DNA of 9,421 bases, taken from contig JAJKJG010000119.1 in assembly GCA_021154065.1 (NCBI GenBank), positions 1 to 9,421 of the forward strand, written 5' to 3'. A program made the position numbers and the translations under genes. A model generated the notes under the pieces. It had not been told where the DNA came from. It saw only the letters and a list, made by a program, of their open reading frames with translations, and did no database searches. This DNA is from Methylobacterium sp. (lineage in GTDB: Bacteria > Pseudomonadota > Alphaproteobacteria > Rhizobiales > Beijerinckiaceae). Of this stretch, positions 1 to 6,331 are shown piece after piece. The number at the start of each line of letters is the position of its first letter. The first letter of the stretch is position 1.

Positions 1-27
1 ACCGCCTGAAGGCGGAACGCCAAAACC

Positions 28-33
28 GGAGGA
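28..33 (+). promoter_or_regulatory. Ribosome binding site of the substrate-binding protein gene
   Basis: GGAGGA lies 6 nt before the ATG at 40 and strongly supports that start. A small hairpin precedes it (CCGCC 2-6, GGCGG 11-15). A TGA at 7-9 could be the stop of an upstream gene, but only two codons of that frame are visible, so this is not claimed. Confidence 0.8.
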
Positions 34-39
34 AACACC

Positions 40-1053
40 ATGCACAAGCGAAGCTTCCTGAAAGCCGCCCTCCTCGCCGCGACGGCGCTCGCCGCGCCCT
101 TCGCGACGGCCCCGGCGCAGGCCGCCGACAAGGTCGTGCTGATGATCAACTGGTACGTCTACGGCGAGCACGCGCCGTTCTACTACGGCAAGGAGAAGGG
201 CATCTTCGCGGCCGAGGGCATCGACCTCGACATCCAGGAGGGCCGCGGCTCGGCCGTGACCGTGCAGGCGGTCGCGGCGAAGACCGTGCCCTTCGGCTAT
301 GCCGACGTGCCGACCATGATCCGCGCCGCCGTCAAGGGCGCGCCGGTGGTCGCCGCCGGCGTCGCGCTGCAGAAAAACCCCATGTCGGTGATGGGCTTTG
401 CCGAGAAGAACATCAGGAAGCCGGAGGACATCAAGGGCAAGATCGTCGCGACGACGCCCGGCGACTCCATGTCGCAGATCTGGCCGCTGTTCCTCAAGAA
501 GACCGGTCTCAAGGAGAGCGAGTTCCGCATCGTCTCGGGCGACGCCCAGACGAAGCTCAACGCCGTCATCAACGGCCAGGCCGACCTGCTGCTGGGCTAC
601 GTCATGGACCAGTCGATGAAGATCAAGGACGCGACCGGCAAGTCGGTGTACCCGATCATGTTCGCCGACTACGGCATCAACCTGATCTCGTCCGGCGTCA
701 TCGTCCACAAGGACACGCTGAAGGACAACGCCGACCTCGTGCGCCGCTTCATGTCGGCGGCGACGAAGTCGATCGAGGCGGCCGAGAAGGACCCGTCCGG
801 CGCCGCCGACGCCATCCTCAAGATCAACCCCAAGGGCGGCAAGAAGGAGACCCTGCAGGAGGGCTTCGAGCTGACGATCCCGCTCTACCGGACCGAGGAG
901 ACGAAGACTCTGCGGCCCTTCAACGTCTCCGACGCCAACATGAAGGATTCGGTGGCGCTTCTCGTCGAGTACGGCGGCGTCGACGCCTCGGCGAACAACG
1001 ACCCGAAGGCGTTCTACACCCGCGACTTCCTGCCGAAGAGCGCCGGACACTGA
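40..1053 (+). CDS. ABC transporter substrate-binding protein, NMT1/THI5 (SsuA-like) family
   Basis: This is a 337-residue periplasmic binding protein that should capture a small solute and deliver it to an ABC permease. Residues 1-28 look like an export signal: a basic start, a hydrophobic Ala/Leu stretch and an AQA cleavage site at 26-28. The start KRSFLK (3-8) resembles a twin-arginine motif with Lys in place of the first Arg, so Sec or Tat export are both possible. The mature protein opens with the family pattern NW (37-38) and HAPFYYGKEKGIFAAEGIDL (44-63). It continues with a Gly-rich GRGSAVTVQAV stretch (68-78) and a 'KPEDIKGKIVATTPGDS' segment (127-143), both typical of the SsuA/ThiY fold. 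Length is normal. The ATPase gene follows after 7 nt, so the two are co-transcribed. Family members bind sulfonates, pyrimidines, riboflavin precursors or aromatics; the ligand here cannot be told from sequence. Confidence 0.93.
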   Translation: MHKRSFLKAALLAATALAAPFATAPAQAADKVVLMINWYVYGEHAPFYYGKEKGIFAAEGIDLDIQEGRGSAVTVQAVAAKTVPFGYADVPTMIRAAVKGAPVVAAGVALQKNPMSVMGFAEKNIRKPEDIKGKIVATTPGDSMSQIWPLFLKKTGLKESEFRIVSGDAQTKLNAVINGQADLLLGYVMDQSMKIKDATGKSVYPIMFADYGINLISSGVIVHKDTLKDNADLVRRFMSAATKSIEAAEKDPSGAADAILKINPKGGKKETLQEGFELTIPLYRTEETKTLRPFNVSDANMKDSVALLVEYGGVDASANNDPKAFYTRDFLPKSAGH

Positions 1054-1060
1054 GGACGCG

Positions 1061-1894
1061 ATGGCGCAAGCGAGGCTCAGGCTCGTGTCGAGCGAGGCGG
1101 CGGGTGTGGCGTCGACGACGGCCCGCCGCCGCCTGATCGAGATCGACAAGCTCACCAAGACCTACCGGACGCGCGACGGAGACGTGCCGTCGCTGAAGCC
1201 GCTCGACCTCGACATCCGCGACGGCGAGTTCGTCGCGGTCGTCGGGCCGTCGGGCTGCGGGAAGTCGACGCTCCTGAAGCTCGTCGCCGGCCTGATCCCG
1301 CCGACCTCCGGCGAGATCCGCATCGACGGGCGCGCCGTCACCGAGCCCCCGGACGATGTCGGCATCGTGTTCCAGAGCCCGGTGCTGCTGGCCTGGCGCA
1401 CGGTGCTGCGCAACGTCATGATGCCGGTGGAGGTGCGCCGGCTCGACCGCGAGACGCACCTCGCCCGGGCGAAGAAGCTCATCGCCACGGCAGGCCTCGA
1501 GGGCTTCGAGAACAAGTATCCCTGGCAGCTCTCGGGCGGCATGCAGCAGCGCACCGCGATCTGCCGCGCCCTCGTCCACGACCCCAAGATCGTGCTGATG
1601 GACGAGCCTTTCGGGGCGCTCGACGCGATGACGCGGGAGCGCATGAACCTCGAGCTCCAGCGCATCCACCACGAGACGCAGAAGACGATCCTGCTCATCA
1701 CCCACTCGATCCCCGAGGCGGTGTTCCTCGCCGACCGGGTCGTTGTGATGACCGAGCGGCCGGGCTCGATCGCGGCGATCTACGACGTGCCGCTCGGGCG
1801 CCCGCGCAGCCTCGAGATGATGGGCGACCCCGCCTTCATCGCGCTCTCGCAGACGATCCGCGCGCACTTCTACGCCCGCGGGCATTTGGATTGA
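1061..1894 (+). CDS. ABC transporter ATP-binding protein (SsuB/TauB-like)
   Basis: This 277-residue protein is the cytoplasmic ATPase that powers the importer served by the upstream binding protein. All nucleotide-binding motifs are intact: Walker A GPSGCGKST (62-70), Q-loop around FQSPVLLAW (104-112), signature LSGGMQQR (157-164), Walker B IVLMDEPF (177-184), D-loop GALD (185-188) and switch His in THS (214-216). The 'ITHSIPEAVFLADRVVVM' and 'RPGSI' stretches are typical of the nitrate/sulfonate/taurine ATPase group. About 25 residues precede the ATPase domain, slightly more than usual. The ATG at 1061 lies 7 nt after the previous stop with GAGGA at 1052-1056, so translation is probably coupled. 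The transmembrane permease normally encoded beside this pair is absent downstream and may lie before position 1. Confidence 0.95.
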   Translation: MAQARLRLVSSEAAGVASTTARRRLIEIDKLTKTYRTRDGDVPSLKPLDLDIRDGEFVAVVGPSGCGKSTLLKLVAGLIPPTSGEIRIDGRAVTEPPDDVGIVFQSPVLLAWRTVLRNVMMPVEVRRLDRETHLARAKKLIATAGLEGFENKYPWQLSGGMQQRTAICRALVHDPKIVLMDEPFGALDAMTRERMNLELQRIHHETQKTILLITHSIPEAVFLADRVVVMTERPGSIAAIYDVPLGRPRSLEMMGDPAFIALSQTIRAHFYARGHLD

Positions 1895-1922
1895 GCGATG
1901 GCCGGCGTCGCGCACCGCTTCT

Positions 1923-2077
1923 CCTCTCCCCGCTTGCGGGGAGAGGCCGACTCGCGAAGCGAGCGGGTGAGGGGCTGTCGACGGTCGGGCGCGAGCGTCG
2001 GCAGCCCCTCACCCTCGCCCTTCGGGGCTCGCCTCGTGCCCTCGGCACGAGGCCCTCTCCCCGCAAGCGGGGAGAGG
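1923..2077. repeat. Nested inverted-repeat intergenic element, family A
   Basis: This element fills most of the 228-bp gap between the ATPase and oxidoreductase genes. Each end is an 11-bp perfect hairpin: CCTCTCCCCGC 1923-1933 with GCGGGGAGAGG 1936-1946, and CCTCTCCCCGC 2054-2064 with GCGGGGAGAGG 2067-2077. The middle is a 13-bp perfect stem, GGGTGAGGGGCTG 1965-1977 with CAGCCCCTCACCC 2002-2014. Smaller hairpins sit at 1951-1963 (CTCGC, loop GAA, GCGAG) and 2032-2052 (CCTCGTGCC, loop CTC, GGCACGAGG). It contains no convincing gene. It could act in RNA processing or as a partial terminator, but no T-tract follows the stems. It is likely a dispersed repeat. Confidence 0.9.
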
Positions 2078-2111
2078 AGGGCCGCCGGCCCCCGCGCCGG
2101 CGCACAAATTT

Positions 2112-2116
2112 AGGAG
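2112..2116 (+). promoter_or_regulatory. Ribosome binding site of the oxidoreductase gene
   Basis: AGGAG lies 6 nt before the ATG at 2123, inside a short AT-rich patch (CACAAATTTAGG) just after the repeat element. It fixes the start codon. Confidence 0.8.
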
Positions 2117-2122
2117 AGACCC

Positions 2123-3310
2123 ATGGCGCAGAAGACTCTCGGCATCATCATGAACGGCGTCACCGGGCGCATGGGCATGAACCAACACCTGATCCGCTCG
2201 GTGGTCGCGATCCGCGCCGAAGGCGGCGTCACGCTGTCCGACGGCTCGAAGGTGCAGCTCGATCCGATCCTCGTCGGTCGTAACGCCGAGAAGGTGGCGG
2301 CGCTCGCGAAGGAGCACGGGGTCCAGCGCTGGACCACCGACCTCGACGGCGCGATCGCCAATCCCGGCGATACCATCTTCTTCGATGCCGCGACGACGCA
2401 GATGCGCCCTCGCCTGCTGGAGAAGGCGATCGCCGCCGGCAAGCACGTCTATTGCGAGAAGCCGATCGCGACGAACCTCGCCGAGGCGGTGAAGATCTGC
2501 CGGCTTGCGGAGGCGAAAGGCGTGAAGAACGGCGTCGTCCAGGACAAGCTCTTCCTGCCCGGCCTGCAGAAGCTGCGCATGCTCCGCGACGCAGGCTTCT
2601 TCGGCCGCATGCTGACGGTCAAGGGCGACTTCGGCTATTGGGTTTTCGAGGGCGATTGGGGCCAGCCGGCGCAGCGCCCGTCCTGGAACTACCGCGCCGA
2701 GGACGGCGGCGGCATGATCCTCGACATGGTCTGCCACTGGCGCTACGTGCTCGACAACCTCTTCGGCGAGGTGCAGGCGGTCTCCTGCCTCGGCGCGACG
2801 CACATCCCCGAGCGGGTCGATGAGAGCGGCGCCAAGTACAAGGCGACCGCGGACGACGCCGCCTACGCCACCTTCCAGCTCGACGGCGGCGTCATCGCCC
2901 ACATCAACATGTCCTGGGCGACGCGCGTCTACCGCGACGACCTCGTCACCTTCCAGGTCGACGGCACGCTCGGCTCCGCCGTCGCCGGCCTCCAGGACTG
3001 CGTCATGCAGCCCCGCGCCGGCACGCCCCGTCCGGTCTGGAACCCGGACGTGAAGCAATCGATCGATTTCTACGACACCTGGCAGCGCGTGCCCGACAAC
3101 ACGGCCTACGACAACGGCTTCAAGGCGCAGTGGGAGATGTTCATCCGCCACGTCGCCGAGGACGCGCCCTACCGCTACACGCTGCGCGAGGGCGCGAAGG
3201 GCGTGCAGCTCGTCGAGGCGGCGCTGCAAAGCTGGAAGGAGCGCCGCTGGATCGACGTGCCGCCGCTTCAGTACGGGGCGGAGACCGCGCCGGCCATGGC
3301 GGCGGAATAG
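2123..3310 (+). CDS. Gfo/Idh/MocA-family NAD(P)-dependent oxidoreductase
   Basis: This 395-residue enzyme probably oxidises or reduces a sugar, cyclitol or sugar acid with NAD(P). The N-terminal Rossmann domain starts with a Gly-rich loop NGVTGRMG (11-18). The family motif CEKPIATN follows at 111-118; its Glu-Lys-Pro lysine (113) is the usual active-site and cofactor-contacting residue. The C-terminal domain has 'GGGMILDMVCHWRYVLDNL' (195-213), where Asp201 and His205 occupy the place of the catalytic Asp/His region seen in family members. The Gly loop also resembles that of dihydrodipicolinate reductase, but the length and EKP motif fit Gfo/Idh/MocA. It leads a run with a DUF993 protein and a TIM-barrel isomerase, which suggests a carbohydrate-like catabolic pathway. 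The substrate is unknown. Confidence 0.92.
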   Translation: MAQKTLGIIMNGVTGRMGMNQHLIRSVVAIRAEGGVTLSDGSKVQLDPILVGRNAEKVAALAKEHGVQRWTTDLDGAIANPGDTIFFDAATTQMRPRLLEKAIAAGKHVYCEKPIATNLAEAVKICRLAEAKGVKNGVVQDKLFLPGLQKLRMLRDAGFFGRMLTVKGDFGYWVFEGDWGQPAQRPSWNYRAEDGGGMILDMVCHWRYVLDNLFGEVQAVSCLGATHIPERVDESGAKYKATADDAAYATFQLDGGVIAHINMSWATRVYRDDLVTFQVDGTLGSAVAGLQDCVMQPRAGTPRPVWNPDVKQSIDFYDTWQRVPDNTAYDNGFKAQWEMFIRHVAEDAPYRYTLREGAKGVQLVEAALQSWKERRWIDVPPLQYGAETAPAMAAE

Positions 3311-3328
3311 TCGACGCGTTGAACGCGG

Positions 3329-3419
3329 GGTCGTCCCGGCCGGAGCGAAGCGGAGAGCCGGGACCACTGCGCCGGAGCCATGGGTCCCGGATAGCGGCTT
3401 CGCCGCTTCCGGGACGACC
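3329..3419. repeat. Nested inverted-repeat intergenic element, family B (copy 1)
   Basis: The outer 11-bp perfect arms are GGTCGTCCCGG 3329-3339 and CCGGGACGACC 3409-3419. An inner 8-bp stem pairs CCGGGACC 3358-3365 with GGTCCCGG 3383-3390. A small hairpin AGCGGC, loop TTC, GCCGCT lies at 3393-3407. The left half carries a GGAGCGAAGCGGAGAGCC stretch shared nearly exactly with copy 2 at 5673-5770. It fills most of the 132-bp gap before the DUF993 gene. No T-tract follows, so a simple intrinsic terminator is unlikely. Confidence 0.9.
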
Positions 3420-3430
3420 GCGAGAGGGTT

Positions 3431-3436
3431 GAGGAG
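3431..3436 (+). promoter_or_regulatory. Ribosome binding site of the DUF993 gene
   Basis: GAGGAG lies 6 nt before the ATG at 3443, between the end of the family B repeat and the gene. Confidence 0.8.
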
Positions 3437-3442
3437 CAAGAC

Positions 3443-4633
3443 ATGAACATCCAACGCGCCGTCACGGCCCTCTCGCTGCGTCTGCCGACCGCCGGCGGCA
3501 GGCTCGAGCGCTTCGACCTGTCGGTCCCCAAGGACTTCCCCGAGCGGGTGAGCGGGCCGCTGAACCGTATCGCGCTCGCCGCCGCCCACATGGTCGTCGA
3601 GCCGCTCGCCGAGGTCGATCCCTGGCTTACGGTGGCGCCCGATTGGGAGCGCACCATCGCCTTCCGCGAGCACCTCTGGGACCTCGGGCTCGGCGTCGCC
3701 GAGGCGATGGATACGGCGCAGCGCGGCATGGGGCTCGACTGGCCGATGGCGCTCGAGCTGATCAAGCGCTCGGTCGCCGCCTCGAAGCGCCGCGACGGCG
3801 CGGTGGTGTTCTCCGGCGCCGGCACCGATCACCTCGATCCGGGCGACGCCAGGAGCCTCGACGACGTGACCCGCGCCTATGAGGAGCAGGTCGCAGCCAT
3901 CGAGGCGGTCGGCGGGCGCATCATCCTGATGGCCTCCCGCGCCCTCGCCCGGCTCGCCAAGACCCCGGACGACTACGCCAAGGTCTACGGCCGCATCCTC
4001 GGCCAGGTGCGCGAGCCGGTGATCATCCACTGGCTCGGCGACATGTTCGACCCGGCGCTCAAGGGCTACTGGGGCACGGCGGATCTTAACCGCGCCATGG
4101 ACACCGCCGTCGCGGTCATCAACGACAACGCGGGCAAGATCGACGGCGTCAAGGTCTCGCTCCTCGACAAGGACAAGGAGATCGCCATGCGCCGGCGCCT
4201 CGACAAGCGCGTGCGCATGTATACGGGCGACGACTTCAACTACGCCGAGCTGATCGCCGGCGACGAGCACGGCTTCTCGCACGCGCTGCTCGGCATCTTC
4301 GATGCCATCGCGCCGGCGGCGGCGGCCGCGCTCTCGGCGCTCGCCAAGGACGACCTTGCGAGCTTCCACGACATCTTCGCGCCGACGGTGCCGCTGTCGC
4401 GCCACATCTTCCGCGCGCCGACGCGCTTCTACAAGACCGGCGTCGTCTTCATGGCCTATCTCAACGGCCACCAGGACCATTTCACCATGGCCGGCGGCCA
4501 GGAGAGCACCCGCTCGACCCTCCACCTCGCCGAGCTCTTCCGCCTCGCCGACCGCGCCGGCCTCTTCCGCGATCCGGAGCGCGCCGCCGAGCGCATGCGC
4601 TGCGTGATGGCGGTGCGGGGGGTGGAGGCGTGA
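3443..4633 (+). CDS. DUF993 family protein, dihydrodipicolinate-synthase-like TIM barrel
   Basis: This 396-residue protein matches the DUF993 family as I know it, a distant relative of the class I aldolase/DHDPS superfamily. Recognisable stretches are 'FSGAGTDHLD' (123-132), 'PVIIHWLGDMFDPALKGYWG' (192-211), 'GKIDGVKVSLLDKDKE' (231-246) and 'TGDDFNYAELIAGDEHGFSH' (261-280). Lys237 in GVK is a good candidate for the Schiff-base lysine, by analogy with the GIK of DHDPS. The usual DHDPS tyrosine motif is not seen at the equivalent strand; a His-Trp pair (196-197) is there instead, so the chemistry may differ. A carbon-carbon cleaving or condensing (aldolase/lyase) or dehydratase role is inferred from the fold. 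Its place between an oxidoreductase and an isomerase fits the cleavage step of a sugar-like pathway. Start is fixed by GAGGAG 6 nt upstream. Confidence 0.88.
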   Translation: MNIQRAVTALSLRLPTAGGRLERFDLSVPKDFPERVSGPLNRIALAAAHMVVEPLAEVDPWLTVAPDWERTIAFREHLWDLGLGVAEAMDTAQRGMGLDWPMALELIKRSVAASKRRDGAVVFSGAGTDHLDPGDARSLDDVTRAYEEQVAAIEAVGGRIILMASRALARLAKTPDDYAKVYGRILGQVREPVIIHWLGDMFDPALKGYWGTADLNRAMDTAVAVINDNAGKIDGVKVSLLDKDKEIAMRRRLDKRVRMYTGDDFNYAELIAGDEHGFSHALLGIFDAIAPAAAAALSALAKDDLASFHDIFAPTVPLSRHIFRAPTRFYKTGVVFMAYLNGHQDHFTMAGGQESTRSTLHLAELFRLADRAGLFRDPERAAERMRCVMAVRGVEA

Positions 4634-4643
4634 GGCTGCGGTG

Positions 4644-4786
4644 CTGTCGTTCCGGGGCCGCCGAAGGCGGAGCCCGGAACCCATAACCTCCGTCCTCCGA
4701 GAAAGAAGCGACACTGTTCGAGCCCGCTCCCGATCGGTGGTGTTTATGGGTTCCGGGCTCTCGCTTCGCTCGCCCCGGAATGACAG
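4644..4786. repeat. Nested inverted-repeat intergenic element, family C
   Basis: The outer 14-bp arms pair CTGTCGTTCCGGGG 4644-4657 with CCCCGGAATGACAG 4773-4786, with a single G-T mismatch. A 15-bp perfect inner stem pairs GCCCGGAACCCATAA 4672-4686 with TTATGGGTTCCGGGC 4744-4758. A mini-hairpin CCGCC, loop GAA, GGCGG sits at 4658-4670. The central loop 4687-4743 is unstructured by eye. The element fills the gap between the DUF993 and isomerase genes and ends 12 bp before the next start codon. Confidence 0.9.
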
Positions 4787-4798
4787 TGCGAGCATAGA

Positions 4799-5662
4799 AT
4801 GCGCGACCTCTCCGCCGACCACGCCCTCCTCTCCCTCAACACCGCGACGGTGCGAAAGCAGGGCGACCTCCTTGCCATCATCGAGGCCTGTGCCCGACAC
4901 GAGGTGCGCGCGATCTCGCCCTGGCGCGACCAGGTCGCGGCGGTCGGTCTCGACCGCGCCGCGCGGGCCGTGAAGGACGCCGGGCTTAAGCTCTCCGGCT
5001 ACTGCCGCGGCGGCATGTTCCCGGCCGACGGCGCGCATCGCGAGGAGGCGCGGGACGACAATCGGCGGGCGGTCGACGAGGCGGCGGCGCTGGGTAGCCC
5101 CTGCCTTGTCCTCGTCGTCGGCGGCCTGCCGCAGTTCTCGCGGCCGGGCTCAGCGCCGTCGAGGGACCTTCCCGCAGCCCATGCCCAGGTCGAGGACGGC
5201 ATCGCGGAGCTCCTGGAGTACGCCCGCGCCGCGAGCATGCCGCTCGCGATCGAGCCGCTGCATCCGATGTATGCCGCCGACCGCGCCTGCGTGAACACGC
5301 TCAAGCACGCCCTCGACCTCTGCGACCGGCTCGACCCGCAGGCACGCGGCGGGCTCGGCGTGGCGCTCGACGTCTATCACGTCTGGTGGGATCCGGAGCT
5401 GTCGGCAGAGATCCGGCGCTGCGGCCGGGAGCGCATGCTCGCCTACCACGTCTGCGACTGGCTCGTGCCGACCCGCGACCTCCTCCTCGACCGCGGCATG
5501 ATGGGCGACGGCGTCATCGATCTCCGCCGCATCCGCGGCGAGGTCGAGGCGCTGAGATTTGCGGGGTTCGTCGAGGTCGAGATTTTTTCCAATGACTGGT
5601 GGTCGCGGCCGATGGACGAGGTCATCGAGACCTGCATCGCGCGGCATCGCACGGTCGTCTGA
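4799..5662 (+). CDS. Sugar phosphate isomerase/epimerase family protein (xylose-isomerase-like TIM barrel)
   Basis: This 287-residue TIM barrel protein probably isomerises, epimerises or dehydrates a sugar or keto-sugar using a divalent metal. The four expected metal-ligand positions of the AP_endonuc_2 superfamily can be picked out: Glu152 in IEPLHP, Asp191 in ALDVYHVWWD, His217 in AYHVCDW and Glu261 in VEVEIFSNDWW. Substrate-binding His194 also fits. The ATG at 4799 is the only good start, since the same frame has a stop at 4781-4783. No clear Shine-Dalgarno precedes it, and the palindromic element runs to 4786, so translation may be weak or depend on that structure. Its neighbours (oxidoreductase, DUF993) suggest a shared sugar-type pathway. 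Assignment to the superfamily is firm; the reaction is not known. Confidence 0.9.
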   Translation: MRDLSADHALLSLNTATVRKQGDLLAIIEACARHEVRAISPWRDQVAAVGLDRAARAVKDAGLKLSGYCRGGMFPADGAHREEARDDNRRAVDEAAALGSPCLVLVVGGLPQFSRPGSAPSRDLPAAHAQVEDGIAELLEYARAASMPLAIEPLHPMYAADRACVNTLKHALDLCDRLDPQARGGLGVALDVYHVWWDPELSAEIRRCGRERMLAYHVCDWLVPTRDLLLDRGMMGDGVIDLRRIRGEVEALRFAGFVEVEIFSNDWWSRPMDEVIETCIARHRTVV

Positions 5663-5672
5663 GCTCGTTCGA

Positions 5673-5770
5673 GGTCGTCCCGGCCGAAGCGAAGCGGAGA
5701 GCCGGGACCCACGTCCACGCACCGGCGGGTGGGTCCCGGATAGCCGCGTGCCGCGGCTTCCGGGACGACC
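5673..5770. repeat. Nested inverted-repeat intergenic element, family B (copy 2)
   Basis: The outer arms GGTCGTCCCGG 5673-5683 and CCGGGACGACC 5760-5770 are identical to those of copy 1. The inner 11-bp stem pairs CCGGGACCCAC 5702-5712 with GTGGGTCCCGG 5729-5739. The right-arm mini-hairpin is AGCCGCG, loop TGC, CGCGGCT at 5742-5758. It lies in the 144-bp gap between the isomerase and cupin genes. Confidence 0.9.
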
Positions 5771-5794
5771 CGCGCTCGGAGTAGGATGGCTTGC

Positions 5795-5800
5795 GAGGAG
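5795..5800 (+). promoter_or_regulatory. Ribosome binding site that decides the cupin start
   Basis: GAGGAG lies 6 nt before the ATG at 5807. An in-frame ATG at 5786 would add seven residues but has no Shine-Dalgarno sequence, so 5807 is preferred. Confidence 0.75.
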
Positions 5801-5806
5801 AGCCTC

Positions 5807-6331
5807 ATGGACACGCCCGTTGCACAATCAACCACCTTCAAGATCGTCGGGCCGAGCGAAGGCGATTTCTTCTGGCAGCCGGTGCCGGCGAACGGCTTCA
5901 TCCGCAACATCCTGAGCCAGGCGACGACGGGCGCCGACGCGAACTTCTCGATCGGCACGCAGACCGTGGCGCCGCATTGCTTCGTCCGCGAGCACACCCA
6001 TGCCCGCGAGGAGGAGATCATCGTCGTCCTCGAGGGTCGCGGCGTCGCCCGCATCGACGGCGTCGACCATCCGCTCGAGAAGGGCTCGGCGGTGTTCGTC
6101 GACAAGCAGCGGCGGCACCACTTCCTCAACCCGCACGATGAGCCGATGACCTTCCTCTGGATCCTGCTGCCCGGCGGGCTCGACCGCTTCTTCGCCGAGA
6201 TCGGCCGGCCGATGCGGCCCGGCGATCCGGCGCCGGAGCCGTTCCCGCGGCCCGAGAACATCGCCGAGATCGAGGCCCGGACCGTGTTCGGCTGGACCGA
6301 CAAGAGCTACGACCAAAACAGCGAGGCATAG
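5807..6331 (+). CDS. Cupin domain-containing protein
   Basis: This 174-residue single-cupin protein likely binds a metal. Cupin motif 1 is at 61-79, REHTHAREEEIIVVLEGRG, with His63, His65 and Glu69 as candidate metal ligands. Motif 2 is around GSAVFVDKQRRHHFLNP (93-109), with His104 or His105 as the fourth ligand and Asn108 the trailing conserved residue. A Pro-rich stretch (135-148) and a C-terminal tail follow the barrel. Cupins of this size serve as dioxygenases, isomerases, lyases or ligand sensors; which one applies here is not readable. The stop codon abuts the ATG of the NIPSNAP gene, so the two are surely co-translated. The gene follows the family B repeat. Confidence 0.9.
   Translation: MDTPVAQSTTFKIVGPSEGDFFWQPVPANGFIRNILSQATTGADANFSIGTQTVAPHCFVREHTHAREEEIIVVLEGRGVARIDGVDHPLEKGSAVFVDKQRRHHFLNPHDEPMTFLWILLPGGLDRFFAEIGRPMRPGDPAPEPFPRPENIAEIEARTVFGWTDKSYDQNSEA

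Noticed and set aside
920..1915. A 331-codon minus-strand open frame opposite the ABC ATPase
   Set aside because: It is antisense to an intact ATPase with all motifs; the product is a His/Arg/Asp-rich shadow.
1891..2283. Short open frames through the family A repeat (also 1898-2113 and 1836-2105)
   Set aside because: The peptides are translations of the hairpin repeat, of the PSPRLRGE type. Such peptides are common false predictions in repeat-bearing alphaproteobacterial genomes.
3329..3419. Reading the palindromic elements as ordinary intrinsic terminators
   Set aside because: The stems are strong, but no T-tract follows on either strand at elements A, B or C, and each next gene looks to be in the same transcription direction and functional set.
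4641..4973. A 110-codon plus-strand open frame beginning in the family C element (also 5599-5784 through family B)
   Set aside because: They are translations of the repeat that run out of frame into the next gene; there is no ribosome site or family match.
2009..5038. A 1009-codon open frame on the minus strand
   Set aside because: It lies antisense to three well-recognised genes, is dominated by Arg, Val, Asp, Glu and Ala, and runs through the palindromic elements. It has no family resemblance and is an effect of high GC at third codon positions.
3329..5770. CRISPR-like array from the recurring repeats
   Set aside because: The copies are separated by whole genes, are internally palindromic and long, and there are no regular spacers or cas genes.
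5786..5806. Upstream ATG at 5786 as the cupin start
   Set aside because: It has no Shine-Dalgarno, whereas the in-frame ATG at 5807 has GAGGAG at 6-nt spacing; the extra seven residues are not part of the cupin domain.
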